64,000 nucleotides of DNA from Takifugu bimaculatus (GCA_004026145.2 CP034992.1:17754603-17818602), one strand, 5' to 3'; positions 24,201 to 33,810 are shown, numbered from the stretch's first letter. A program made the numbers and translations. Notes: generated from the letters alone by a model not told the origin.

Positions 24201-26228
24201 AGGAGAGAGCTGCACGCCGAGATCCTGGCTGAACACGGGAACCTGGTGAGAGAGAAGCAACACAAGTTTTGCTGCACTACAGCCAGGGCGGGTCCTGGAC
24301 GCTGGTGTAATGAACTTACACCAAAATAGAGCCATTGTATCAGAGGCCGCTGTGTCCTCTGAACTGGCAAAAGATTGAAACGATGATGAGATTTCTGCGG
24401 AGGAAATAGATCAGCACTAACGAGCTCTGGACATCATCTCCGGCCGCCTGCTGTAATTGCGCGTGAGATGACATCAATTATCTTTCTGACTGTAGCGACG
24501 TGCATCCAGGCAGCAAACTCCTCTTCCTGCTGCTGCCGTCTAGAAACATGTTTTACAAACATGATCATTACATAGATGATTCAAAATAAACGCTGGAATT
24601 AATCCCAATAACAGCGATGTAACCGTGAAGCTAAGTAAAGATCACCCAAAAAACTCACCTTTTAATAAAATAAACATGTTCTAGAGAAATAACTCATCAT
24701 TTATCCTTTTATACAACTTTATTCTCTTAAAACTTCACGTCGGGACACAGATTGACATTAAGACCCAGACCGACTGGGTGTGGTCAGGAGAACACCATAA
24801 ATTAGTGCTTACGCCTGTACCAAAGATAGAAACTGCTGCACTTATGTATAGCTTCAAAAATGACTCTGCATGTGCCAGATGTGCCGCTAAATTTAGATGC
24901 ATCAGTCCAAAATCTCTTGTTAGGAGGAAACGCCGCCGGGGGACGCTAAGTGCTATGCTAACGCCGCCACGTGCGGCCTCGTCTTTAACGTGTGTCTGAC
25001 GTCCTCCTGCAGACGTGCCCTCTGGTGGAGTGCTGGCAGCTGCAGTGTCACGTTGGCCTCCTGGAGAGAGGATCCAGTGTCATCCTGAAGGTGCGCTCCA
25101 GAGTCTGGGCCGAAACCTTCATCGAGGTGAGTGGACTCGCTCGCGTGCACGGTGCCCTGGCGGGAGGCCTCCGCGCTCCCTCCAGGCTCCCCATGGAGAG
25201 GAATCACAACTGATGCCATCGGCATCAACACTTCCTGTGCAGATTTAATTTGAACAAAATGATGCACTGAATGTCCGATCATTTCCATCCACCATGTCCC
25301 GATGCTTCTCCGTCCTCAGCGGCCCTACAAGCATTACCTTCTGGAGTGTTCCGTACACTTCGCAGTGGACAAAATGCCTTATTCCATCCCTCCCAAATTC
25401 AAGTCATCCGGATCCGGGAAGGTAAACTCATCAGGATTTGCTTATCGGCTTATTTCTTTATCGCGTGTTTCAGTCCAAACCTCCGGAAGCTGAATGGTTC
25501 GATTGTTGCGTTCAGGTGGTGGCGGCTGTCACGTGGAAAAGGACGGACAGTTTGTTCTTTGTCCCGGTGTGGATCATCATTCTGGCTGTCCTAGCTGGCC
25601 TGCTTTTACTGGCCCTGCTCATCTATCTCCTCTATAAGGTAAAGAGCCTGAACGCTTCAGCTTCGGATGGATGATCACACAGTTCTGGCTGAGAGTCTTA
25701 CGATGTTGTTATGAATCTTCGTATTTAAATCTGCCAAAAAAACTGGCTTAATCTGTTTAGAATTGGGGGCTCAGAACAAATATTTGGAATTTAAATGGAC
25801 CCAGAATGTTGCGAACACATTCCTCTGATGTGGAAATTACATTGTACAAAGCAAATGCCACCATAAACATAATCTATTACTACAACAACACATAAAATGT
25901 GGCTAAAAGTTTCAGACCGCTCATTTTCCTGTGATGTTTGAGACCATTGGGGGTATTTTCCTGACCGCTTTCTAACATTCATAACATGTTGTCATTACTA
26001 TTGGCACCGAGCGACGTAGAGAAACAGTTATAAATGATGCGGTGCAGATGTTCTATCTTCTATTAGAAGGAGGACATATTCTAATTGTCAGATATGTCTT
26101 GGATCGATCTGTTTTGGATTTTGCTCTCATATATTTCCCTGCAGATGGGCTTTTTCAAAAGGTCCGATCCATATGGTACGACCATGGAGAAGGCCCAGCT
26201 CAAACCTCAGGCATCCTCTGAAGCTTAG
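5308..26228 (+). CDS. itga5: Integrin alpha-5 (fibronectin receptor alpha chain), 30 coding exons
   Basis: This chain pairs with integrin beta-1 to bind RGD in fibronectin at the cell surface. Coding exons: 5308-5507, 9073-9191, 10551-10651, 10812-10935, 11126-11187, 11315-11360, 11477-11602, 11816-11860, 12065-12108, 12253-12309, 13850-13902, 14286-14494, 14645-14836, 14915-14960, 15047-15160, 16199-16254, 16611-16768, 17977-18114, 20495-20562, 22963-23113, 23240-23332, 23419-23498, 23611-23691, 23759-23864, 23958-24050, 24138-24245, 25013-25126, 25320-25421, 25516-25638, 26145-26228. All introns are GT-AG, phases join without a stop, and the product is 1030 residues against about 1050 in mammals. 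Alpha-5 is preferred over alpha-8 and alpha-V because of the tail KAQLKP, the segment GVDKAVLYRARPIVS and the stretch GGFSADFTKDGRVVLGGPGS. About 17 calf-2 residues seem absent in exon 25. Family assignment is firm; exact boundaries at exons 17 and 25, which have weak acceptors, are less so. Confidence 0.95.
6121..6229 (+). repeat. CT then CA microsatellite in itga5 intron 1
   Basis: A (CT)n tract at 6121-6160 passes into an interrupted (CA)n tract at 6161-6229. Confidence 0.92.
9073..14960 (+). CDS. itga5: itga5 exons 2-14: seven-bladed beta-propeller head
   Basis: Residues 67-474 form the ligand-binding propeller. Visible FG-GAP repeats include ILIGAPKANTSQPD, WFGATVRSHG, GYSVAAGEFSGDGEEDF, SYFGYAVAATDINNDG, RFGSSLAPLGDLNQDG and the segment ending GYPDLIVGAFG. 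Typical Asp/Asn-rich Ca2+ loops lie at residues 321-329 (DINNDGLDD), 388-396 (DLNQDGFND) and 452-460 (DLDHNGYPD). A fourth, GEFSGDGEED, is the divergent form also seen in mammalian alpha-5. There is no inserted I domain, which fits the RGD-binding subclass. Exons are short (44-209 bp) and introns 9-13 vary from about 80 bp to 1.5 kb. Confidence 0.93.
15047..20562 (+). CDS. itga5: itga5 exons 15-19: thigh domain and start of calf-1
   Basis: Residues 475-652 cover the Ig-like thigh domain (RARPIVSVSASLTVQPTLF, then FVVELQLDSVKP and RRTLFLDSQQPSL) and the conserved segment FRDKLSPIYVSLNFSLDPQA. The genu region that follows has the near-invariant LDCGEDNICVPDLKL. Exon 18 is preceded by a CCCTCTGT-type tandem repeat that doubles as its polypyrimidine tract. 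The exon 17 acceptor (TATGTGAAG before 16611) has a weak pyrimidine tract, but the phase and protein match leave little doubt. Confidence 0.92.
16260..16295 (+). repeat. CA microsatellite just after itga5 exon 16
   Basis: A (CA)n array with a CGCCCG interruption starts 6 bases after the exon 16 splice donor, so the donor's downstream context is repetitive. Confidence 0.92.
17889..17973 (+). repeat. CCCTCTGT tandem repeat forming the exon 18 polypyrimidine tract
   Basis: About ten imperfect copies of an 8-mer (TCCCTCTG/CCCTCTGT) run to within 4 bases of the acceptor of itga5 exon 18 (17977). Being almost all pyrimidine on the coding strand, the repeat serves as an extended polypyrimidine tract. 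Confidence 0.88.
22578..22599 (+). repeat. CA microsatellite in itga5 intron 19
   Basis: A pure (CA)n array of about 11 units. Confidence 0.9.
22963..25421 (+). CDS. itga5: itga5 exons 20-28: calf-1 and calf-2 domains
   Basis: Residues 653-962 include NEGEGGAYEAELYVALPSEA, VCDLGNPMKSGTSLWAGFRF and the RVWAETFIE stretch near the membrane. Alpha-5 is cut into heavy and light chains in calf-2. Here residues 867-870 (KSRR) and 876-877 (RR) give two nearby dibasic sites, the first matching the furin pattern K/R-X-K/R-R. After NNGPSAFMEV in exon 25 the usual strand with its cysteine and LLYV-like core is missing, and the chain goes straight to VTEGPLSC. Intron 25 (24051-24137) is only 87 bp, a multiple of three, and has no stop. 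Confidence 0.9.
24051..24137 (+). other. itga5: itga5 intron 25, 87 bp, stop-free and in frame
   Basis: I treat this as an intron because it begins GTGAGG, ends TTCCATCTGCAG, and its removal joins LNTLKL to RPAAADG, like the LEL-DPEGS junction of mammalian alpha-5. Retention would add 29 residues without shifting the frame, including three Arg-Arg pairs and an Asn-Val-Thr sequon. Transcript data are needed to know which form is made. Confidence 0.6.
25516..26228 (+). CDS. itga5: itga5 exons 29-30: membrane helix and cytoplasmic tail
   Basis: Exon 29 encodes residues 963-1003, with the transmembrane helix at about 978-1001 (VPVWIIILAVLAGLLLLALL). Exon 30 encodes the 27-residue tail starting MGFFKRSDPYGT. 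GFFKR at 1005-1009 is the membrane-proximal clasp that pairs with the beta subunit and keeps integrins inactive. The ending MEKAQLKPQASSEA is the alpha-5-specific tail (mammals: MEKAQLKPPATSDA), which is the strongest single argument for orthology. The stop is TAG at 26226-26228. Confidence 0.96.
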
Positions 26229-26895
26229 ATCCAAGACGGAACCTCGACTGCAGCTGCTCCAAACAACTGGAATTATTATCACGTTGGCAGGCAAATAAGG
26301 AAAGATGTAAATGGAAAGCAGGCAGCCTGAAGGGACAGTTGTGGGCGCCGTATCACTGGAACACACAATATCTGGTGCTGCACTAAAAGATGCCGAAGCA
26401 GGAAAGTTGACAAGGGTCAAGCACTGGTATTTCGTGAACTTGTATCTGAAGTTTATTGAGATTTTAGCAGAATTAGCAGCAACCAGGATTTGCTCCCTTT
26501 GAGCTCACTTGAGGGGGGGGATATTTTCTATAATGTGCTTCATACTTGATAGATTTGGAATTCACACCCTTTTTAGTACAGGGGAAAATGCACCCCCAAC
26601 AAAAAGGCACTAAAGTTGCAGTATCTTTATTCCCGGAGTGAGTGTTTGCAATCCTGGTGTTCTTCCTTTTGTATGAATTATTCACAAGATTTTATTTATG
26701 ATGCAGTGTCTTTGCTACCAGTTGCTAAATGTTGTGCTGTACTCTCTGCAGGACAATCCTGAAGAAACTGCAATGTTTGATCTGAGTCTCTCCCACATTG
26801 GGAGGCATTTTTTGTGTCTGTTGTGGTCTGTGTAATGTATTCTTTTGTTGATTCATCAATGTTGTCACCCAGAATAAATCTTAATGTGTATTCTG
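26229..26895 (+). terminator. itga5: itga5 3' UTR and poly(A) signal
   Basis: About 650 bases of AT-rich non-coding sequence follow the stop codon. The first well-placed AATAAA is at 26873-26878, followed by T-rich sequence, so the mRNA probably ends near 26895. A second AATAAA near 27236 could give a longer form. The short open frames inside this stretch have no recognisable product. Confidence 0.55.
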
Positions 26896-28544
26896 ACAAC
26901 AGCATCGTGCTTACTGTAATATGAGGGTTTTTTTCTTTTTTAATACCATCAAAGTGCTCATGATTCAAAACCGTTTTTAGGGATCTATTAAAAAATACTT
27001 TGATGCCAAGTTGTTACATTTTTTTTGGTCATTGGTTTCTATGAATTTATTTCAATAATATATAACAAAACTAAACAATTGCCAAATACAAACAATACCT
27101 CGACTGTCCACTAGAGGGAGGTCTGAAGTCGAGGCGGCCTCTCCGTTGATGGTCCACTACCTCCCCCTGCAGTCCATTGTTGTAATTACAGCACCGGAAG
27201 TGTCTCCTGATGCTTTAAGATGCCGACACAAATGAAATAAATCCAAAAACTGTCCCAAAATACATCTTTTACTGAATGTTAAAAGTGAAATCGGTGCAAA
27301 TTGCACCGTTGCAAAATGATTTAGTTGTCTTTGACGCTATTAATCTACACCAAATTTTACTTAAAGCACTAATGAGAAGTATTTGTACAATTAATACATT
27401 ACATCTAAAACACTTTAGAGTTTTAAAGTGTTCAACCGAGTGCAGAACGGTCTATTTCGCCGTTAGTGTTGATGCGTAGTTCTGCTGAGTGGACGCTCCC
27501 CCCCAACTTGCAGATTCCTGGGTATATTGTGTTTGTCCCTCTGTGCCTCCCTGTTCGTGCATGTTCACCACAAGGCCAAAGTCCTCCTGCAGAGGAACGA
27601 CGTCATAGATCAGAAACTGGATTGATTCTTCCTTTACTGACTGTAAGTACTCGTTGTTTCCTATTCGCGCACAGCAGATTTAATTGACATTACACACGCG
27701 TGCACAACGACAGCCAGAGGGTGGACGTGCACGTGACTCAGCTGTTTCTGCATGAAAACAATGATGCGCAGAATATGGAACCAAATTGTGTAACATGCGC
27801 AAAACATGTCGATTGCAAGAGTGCAAGATTAATCTCGTAACACGTTTTGTTTGTGTAACCTAGTTGGAGGTTTGTTCCATAATATTTTAATCGCTCTATC
27901 TGGTTACGAGCAGGAGAGTAAATTTGTGATTTCTCACTGACTGAAAGTTGTTTTACTTTGACGTTAATGTGATTGTTTTATAGCTGTGCCTTTGTCCTGT
28001 GGTGCACAGTCGTCTGTGGTGTTAATACTCATGTGGGCTTATAGTTCACTTCAAGGTTGAACAGATATGAAGATTGGCTGGTGTGAGATTTACTTATTTT
28101 ATACTGTTTTTCGTTATAGACAGAAACGTCTCCACGCAGAGCAAAGGGCAGCTTCCGCTGGTTTGAAACCAGGCCAGCACAGGTGGTTTTCTGCTGACTG
28201 ATGTCTGTCTGATCCTCTGTGATGCCCCTATTCAGGGTGTAAAGACAGCTGGATTTTACGCAGCCTGTTGTGCAGTGAGTCAGCAAACAGGGAATTAACG
28301 TTTGGATGTGGAACCTGACCCAGATTAGAACTCCGTTGTAGTTTTTACATCCATCTGCTGGGCCCAACACTGGGGCCACTGGCTTTTTTCTGTCACGGTC
28401 CTCAAATAATCACATACATAATGAAATCTACATCATCTCCTGGCATGTGGGGAGGATGGAGGCAGTCTGGAATGAACCATGTTTAAATATAGGGGGGGAC
28501 AAGACGCTGATCCTGTAGATGTTTCATACTTGTATTCCTTGCAG
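26896..28544 (+). other. Intergenic stretch between itga5 and the nccrp1-like gene
   Basis: This holds the presumed promoter and 5' UTR of the FBA-domain gene. A possible non-coding first exon ends at 27642 before a good donor (GTAAGT at 27643), downstream of a moderately GC-rich stretch. That model is inferred from the donor alone. A CTCF-type motif sits at 27108. No coding sequence is recognised. Confidence 0.4.
27108..27121 (+). promoter_or_regulatory. Possible CTCF-type motif
   Basis: CCACTAGAGGGAGG matches the CTCF core consensus at 13 of 14 positions. It lies between the itga5 poly(A) signal and the next gene. Motif match only. Confidence 0.3.
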
Positions 28545-28574
28545 GCCACCTTTCCTTCTTCATTGCCTTAAATC

Positions 28575-30063
28575 ATGACCAGAAATCTGCTGAAGAACCC
28601 AAATGGAGAAGGTAAGATGTTTTTTTGTTTTTTTTACTGAATCCACTTTTCAGTTGTGACACTTGTGTTTAACCAGCTTGAGATGAACTGGAAAATAAAC
28701 CTAATTTTAAAGAAGAATGAAAATCTAAAGGTATAAAACACAGTTTATTGTGCTTGGTCTTCACAGAAGAGCTGGAGTTCTGGGATCTGACTGAGAACGG
28801 AGGAAGTCAGTGGAAGGTGGAGGAGATGCCAGGAGACTGTGGCTACGAGTTCTGCAACAGCGAAGTCACCAAATACTTTGCAACTTCTTTTGAGTGAGTG
28901 TTTGTTCCCCTGAAAGGAGCCTGTATTAGCAAACTGCTAGCATGGCATTCAGACACCTGATTAAATGACAGGAGCCTGATACCAACTGCCTGATGAGAGT
29001 CAGAGATCTGATGCACTGTGTTGTAGGCTGTGTCTGAAGAGACAGGTCATCGATCTGGTCGCTGAAGGCTTCACGGCTGCACAGCTGGATGCTCAGCCTG
29101 CTGTGAGAGTGGAGGACTGGTGAGACCGACGTGTCCTTCTGGACAGCTCATGCCCTTTGTCCTGGTGTCAGTGCGGCTGACAGCTGACTCCCCCCGCAGG
29201 TACTGTGGGAGGACCGACTCCGGGTGCACCTACCAAATGACCGCAGCTCTGTTGGATGAAAATCACTTGGTCATCCAGGAGTTCAAACCTGAGCCAGTGA
29301 CCCTTGACCCCGACAGTGACGACTGCTCATGGAGACAGGTATACCGGTCCAGTGGTCCGCAGTGTTTGGTGCAGCCCGGCCCATTCCTTCACAGCTGTGA
29401 CGGCTCTCTGGGACCAGCTCACACATCTGTTGGGGCCCAGATGTTGACACAGTACAGTTACACATATTTCACTCGGGAACACGCTGAAGTACATGGTGGA
29501 AAAATTAACTTGAACAAATAAGTCTGATCAGATGTAGCTTCGGTAAATATTAATGTACGCCAGTGGGGTTTAAATCAGCATCTGATGATGATCCATTCCA
29601 CGGGGATCCACCAGGTCAACAAAGGATTCTTTGTAGTCTGTCCAGAACAAAACCCAGAGACAATTACCACAAATATAGAGAGCCGTCTGTGGACGTCTCT
29701 GCTGCATGAGACAGGCCGACGTTCCCACTGAAGTTCCCAATCCTGTCTTTTCCAGTTAAACCAGTCGATCTATCCACCGTCTCTCTGTCCCATTATGACC
29801 AGCCCAGTTTGACCAAACCAGTGTGCAGTGCTGTGATCTCTGATCTAGAGTTACAGTCTCAACCGACACATTTCTTGACACCTCCTGAACTGTCTGTACT
29901 TCCTGTCTGTCTGTGTTTTGAACTCCAGGTCAGCCATACTTTTACCGACTATGGTCCTGGATTGAGTTACATCTCATTTGAGCATGGAGGACAAGACACA
30001 AAGTTCTGGGATGGCTGGTTTGGGGTCCGTGTGACTGGGAGCTCTGTGACGGTGGAGGTCTGA
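28575..30063 (+). CDS. nccrp1: FBA-domain protein without F-box, nccrp1-like (FBXO50 group)
   Basis: Coding exons are 28575-28611, 28767-28893, 29027-29119, 29200-29338 and 29929-30063, giving 176 residues. Almost the whole protein is one F-box-associated (FBA) domain, the sugar-binding fold of FBXO2/6/27/44: RNLLKNPNGE at the start, WDLTENGGSQWKVEEMPG, KYFATSFELCLKRQVIDL, DWYCGRTDSGCTYQM, then SHTFTDYGPG, FEHGGQDTKFWDGWFG and VTGSSVTVEV. No F-box precedes it. A TAA stands in frame 6 bases before the ATG, and the exon starts at 28545 after a clear acceptor. This fits NCCRP1, described in fish as a receptor-like protein of nonspecific cytotoxic cells; the mammalian homologue is cytosolic and lacks E3 recruitment. 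There is no signal peptide or membrane helix. A relative of fbxo6/fbxo44 that lost its F-box is the main alternative, so the family is certain and the symbol less so. Confidence 0.82.
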
Positions 30064-30394
30064 ATGTAAGAAATAATTGATTAATGAAAGAAAAGTGCCT
30101 CTTGATTCGGCGTTCTGTAGGTTAGGGGGCTTTAAGAGGACCAGCTTTGCTCACACAGCATTAAATCCCTGCTGTTGCTAACAGACGGTACTTGAATAAT
30201 GTTGAAATTTCAGCTCTACTAACCTTACATAGATTACTTATAGATTTAGGGCCTGCAACAGTCCTGAATCATCATGAATGGCTACTATCCCTGCAGAGAC
30301 TAATCCCACTGTCATTAAGTAAAAGTTAAACTAATAGCTTGGTACCTTGTTTTGTTGTTAAAGCTGTGATAAACAAACATTATCTGACAATAAA
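30064..30394 (+). terminator. 3' UTR and poly(A) signal of the nccrp1-like gene
   Basis: AATAAA at 30389-30394 lies 326 bases after the stop codon, with T-rich sequence downstream. It is the first canonical signal in this orientation. Confidence 0.55.
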
Positions 30395-30509
30395 CTCGCC
30401 CATTACACTTATCTTTATGTGTTTTTCCGCGTTGTTTATGACAATATACAAATTCTGTTTCAACTCTAATTGAGATGAAACGTCACAATAGTCATTGTGA
30501 GCGTTGTCT

Positions 30510-30520
30510 CCACCTGCTGG
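30510..30520 (-). promoter_or_regulatory. Possible CTCF-type motif between convergent 3' ends
   Basis: On the - strand this reads CCAGCAGGTGG, matching the first 11 core positions of the CTCF consensus; the next base departs from it. It sits between the poly(A) signals of the nccrp1-like gene and svbp. Motif match only. Confidence 0.28.
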
Positions 30521-30731
30521 TCGTGAGCAGCATTACACAAACATTTCCTCAGCCTGGATGAGCGTAGTTACTGACCAGTAAATCCAACTTAATTTTGCTT
30601 TTTTAGGGAAAAAACTACATGGATGTATACAGTGTTTAACTAAATTATGCTCAGAATTCAAGTGTTTCCAAATTAGACAACAGGATATTAACACACAATG
30701 AAGACACAGCTCAATCTAAACATTAAAAACC

Positions 30732-31571
30732 TTTATTTTTGTTATCTCAAAATGTTATACTTTAAGTGGCTCATACTAAACAAAATAAATATTTTGATAA
30801 GAAATTCATAGGGCACGTACAAGTTGAAGGTTTGGTGAAAATGACAACTCAAAGTTGCATTTTTCCAGATAAAAGCCAGAGAACTGACAAGGCCGTTTAT
30901 CACGAGCACCATCGTTAGGAGTTAATCAGAGAGCCTGAAACTTCGGGATGTGGAGTCGGTGTGATTCAAGAGGTGTAAATGAGGTGCACAGGTTTACAGG
31001 ACAATACTATAGTGTAGAAATGCATCACCGATCAGAGAGCCAACAACCGTCAAGGCTAACAAACGCAGTTACCAACTGATGATACTCACAAACACTGGTG
31101 GAGGAGGACAGGGAGAGAAATGTACGTTATAAAACCAATAATAGAGGGAATGCTCAAAAATATAATCAGTATGATAATGTGGTGCTGTATAACAGACAAC
31201 ATTAAACCGTTTTTATCTGGGCAAGTGAATATGTCTGGGTTTACAAAAACACAACTGACCAGCTGTTTATCAGGATTTTCAGAGATGCTGTGGCTGACCG
31301 CTGCACAAGATCAAATAAATAAAGTGTAAACAGATAAATAAAATCTCAGTCAGACACACATACACTGAGCCTGAAGGTGATAAAAGTCTAATGACACCTG
31401 TAATGAAAATATAAATCCTTTCAGTTAATAAAGCCATGGCCTTGTTAAAACAATACTCTCTGGTACACTGGGGTCACAGGTGTCTGCTGGCTGTGCTTCT
31501 GTGATGTGTAGGTACGATGTTTGTGACGAGCATCAGGTCCTGGTCCAGATTAGAAGGCTGCAGAGGAGATC
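30732..31571 (-). terminator. svbp: svbp 3' UTR and poly(A) signal
   Basis: Reading the - strand from the svbp stop codon, the first AATAAA is at 30737-30732, giving a 3' UTR of about 840 bases. The region between is AT-rich and without coding potential. Its end lies about 340 bp from the poly(A) signal of the convergent nccrp1-like gene. Confidence 0.5.
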
Positions 31572-31888
31572 TCACGATTCACTTTGTGACTGCATCTGTT
31601 TGCAGAAGCCCTCAAACTGCTGCTGTTCCAGCTCTGTCATCACTTTGTTTAAGGCATAAATCTGAAAATAAAACAAGGGAAATAAATCGTAAATTTAATA
31701 TGAAAACACAGAGTGCAGTGTACCAACGCGTTTGAAGCGTGTGCCGGGGTTAAAGGTCGGGGCCTTTACGCCACCTCTGCTCTCTGTCGATGTTTGAGCT
31801 CCTGCTGTGCAGATTTCTGTCTGGACCGGTCTCCTCTGGTCGGAGTGGAGTTCAGCTTTGGCTTGTCTTTACGACAGGCAGACTCCAT
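31572..31888 (-). CDS. svbp: Small vasohibin-binding protein, 2 coding exons
   Basis: SVBP is the obligate partner of vasohibin-1/2. The complex removes the C-terminal tyrosine of alpha-tubulin, and SVBP also stabilises vasohibins and aids their secretion. Coding exons on the - strand are 31888-31775 (38 codons) and 31661-31572 (29 codons plus TGA), giving 67 residues; human SVBP has 66. Exon 1 ends RQKSAQQELKHRQRAE and exon 2 begins IYALNKVMTELEQQQF, then EGFCKQMQ, nearly identical to the long vasohibin-binding helix of human SVBP. The N-terminus (MESACRKDKPKLN) is the usual basic variable part. A splice acceptor 21 bases before the ATG (exon edge at 31909) implies a non-coding first exon further right that I cannot place. 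The intron 1 donor, GTGGCG, is weak beyond GT, but it is the only join keeping the helix in frame. Confidence 0.93.
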
Positions 31889-32584
31889 GGTTACAGGCGT
31901 CCGACAAACCTGGTGAGTTAAGATAACATAAATACATCGATGATGTTTGACAATCTGCATTTTACTGTGTACACGAATATGAACTAAAGCACCATACTAG
32001 TCTATTACCAAATAGACGCATACAGCAAATATCCACCATAAAATGACTTAAGTGGTGATAATAGAAAGTGTTTGCTATAGATGTTAAATTTGATTATTTT
32101 TGCTTAAGCACAGGTCACAAGACCTAGGCTATGCTAAGAGAGGCTAACGACGCTAATCAGTGCTCTCCCGTTTGTGAGAAAACAATGAGTATAGTTTGTA
32201 ATCGAATGAATTTCACACTTGTTCCTCATTGTAGTTTGATACACAAAGAGTACCTGTGCAAAAATATGTGCATTGAAAGTCGTATAAAAACATCAACCTT
32301 GCCCACTTCATGCTAATAAGCTAGCTTCCTTGCTCGCTAGTGCTACATGTATCAAGTTACCCCCCATAGGGCAACGCGAGCATTTAAACAAGACTAACAG
32401 CTTAGTTATTTGGAGTAAAGACGTATTGACTTGCCTTTTAAAATAAGAAAAAAGATTGTATTATGCGATGAAAGGGCTGTATCGCCAAGTTGACTCAAAC
32501 AACCGTTTTGTGTTACCGCAAAATAAGTCCGATCTTCTAGTGAAGTGTGTGTACAAGGTTCCGGCCACGTACATCTGTGATTTA

Positions 32585-32598
32585 CTGCCACCTGGTGT
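32585..32598 (-). promoter_or_regulatory. Possible CTCF-type motif upstream of svbp
   Basis: The - strand reads ACACCAGGTGGCAG, 13 of 14 matches to the CTCF core. It is about 700 bp upstream of the svbp start codon. A CCGGAA (ETS-type) core lies nearby on the same strand, around 32562-32567, so this could be the svbp promoter area. No transcription start can be assigned. Confidence 0.3.
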
Positions 32599-33677
32599 GG
32601 CGACTGTGAATTGCAGTACAGCGGCATATTTTTTGTTATTATTGACGCCATACGATTTAATATTTCTTGTTTTGGCAGGAAATATGCAACATTAGTAACA
32701 GGCAATGCTTTGTTGGGGAGCAAACACGCTGTTTCTCCAGTCCGCAGCAGTAAGTTTAATCTTAGCAGTAGATGAGAGGAGAATCAGTGGCACCATTGTT
32801 TACTCTGCCGACAACTGAGCTTCATCAGACCACAAGATGTCAGTCTTGTCTAATCGGCCAGTTGTTCATTATATCCCATGATTTAACGTTAACGTGTATT
32901 TTAATGAATTACTGATGTATGTAGCTGAAGGAAACCACTGACTGTTCAATATCTGAAGGATGACATGTCACTGAGCCTCATCCATCACTACACATCCTCC
33001 CTTTTATTAGTGATAATGGGCATTAAAACAATGAAATGTGTCTCCAGAATTTTCCATTTGGATTTACGTGGTAGGCATCTGTCTATACAGACCCCCCTGG
33101 GGGTATTTCTTCAGTTTATAAATGAGCAGGGTTATAACTTAACCTCACACCTGTAAAGGGTTGGTCTAGATTATCTTCAGAGCAAAAACAGTCTGTATCA
33201 AATCTTGGGATTATCACACACACGCACAAAATGAGTAAGCCTTCTTCTCACCCAGAACTACGTGACAGCATTTGATGTCTTGTGTTTTTTTTGGAACGCA
33301 TTTCTGAATTTGTGCCCTCTGGCAGTCGTCTGCAACAGAAATGTATCGTTCAGCATACCAGCAGTTTACCCGGATTTATCTCCCAGCTCTACCAGAGTGC
33401 CCTCCTTCAAAACAATATCCTGCCAGGAACAACCTACTGCAGACAACAGTCAGACCTGCTTTATTCACCCAACGAGACGAAGGAAAAGGAAAAACTCAGG
33501 CGTGATTGTCGACCTAAACATTTGCACGTACTGTGCAACACTAGTTGTTAAACCCTCTCACGTGGAAGAGTGTTGAGCGTCGTCATTTACCAGCCATGCT
33601 GCTGTTGTTGCTATCGCTGCTCCTTTAGCCTCGACATCACTGTCACCATCAGCGACTGATGTTACTGAGGTTAATGT

Positions 33678-33810
33678 CGACCTTCTCTGTGGCATCTACG
33701 GCACGTCTGTCTGTCCCAGGCAGACGGATCCCTCCGCTGTGGCTTCTTAGGGTATCATCTTTTCCCTAAAAGGTTTTTTTTAAAGTTTTTCCTGACCTGG
33801 TTTCAGCTTC
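33678..33810 (+). mobile_element. Fragment of a common teleost dispersed repeat
   Basis: The order of blocks CTCTGTGGCATCTACGGCAC, TCTGTCTGTCCCAGG, GGATCCCTCCGCTG, TTTTCCCTAAAAGG and AGTTTTTCCTGACC is one I recognise from many fish introns and 3' UTRs, where a dispersed element carries GGATCCCTCC, then TTTTTCCCTGTTAAAGG, then AGTTTTTCCT. This copy is diverged and truncated and codes for nothing. I cannot name the family with certainty; a repeat library search would settle it. Confidence 0.5.

Noticed and set aside
23931..24329. Continuous 132-residue frame across itga5 exons 25-26
   Set aside because: It reads through an 87-bp GT-AG intron and past the exon 26 donor. The spliced form matches the alpha-5 family better. 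Retention is kept as a separate finding.
5308..26228. Integrin alpha-8 or alpha-V as the identity of the large gene
   Set aside because: The propeller N-terminus (GAPKANTSQPDIVEGGAVYLCPW) is alpha-8-like, but the tail KAQLKP, the GVDKAV segment and the FTKDGRVVLGGPGS stretch are specific to alpha-5.
33262..33576. Two overlapping open frames of 89 and 104 residues
   Set aside because: Neither resembles a known family, composition is not biased to coding, and no plausible splice sites or neighbouring exons were seen.
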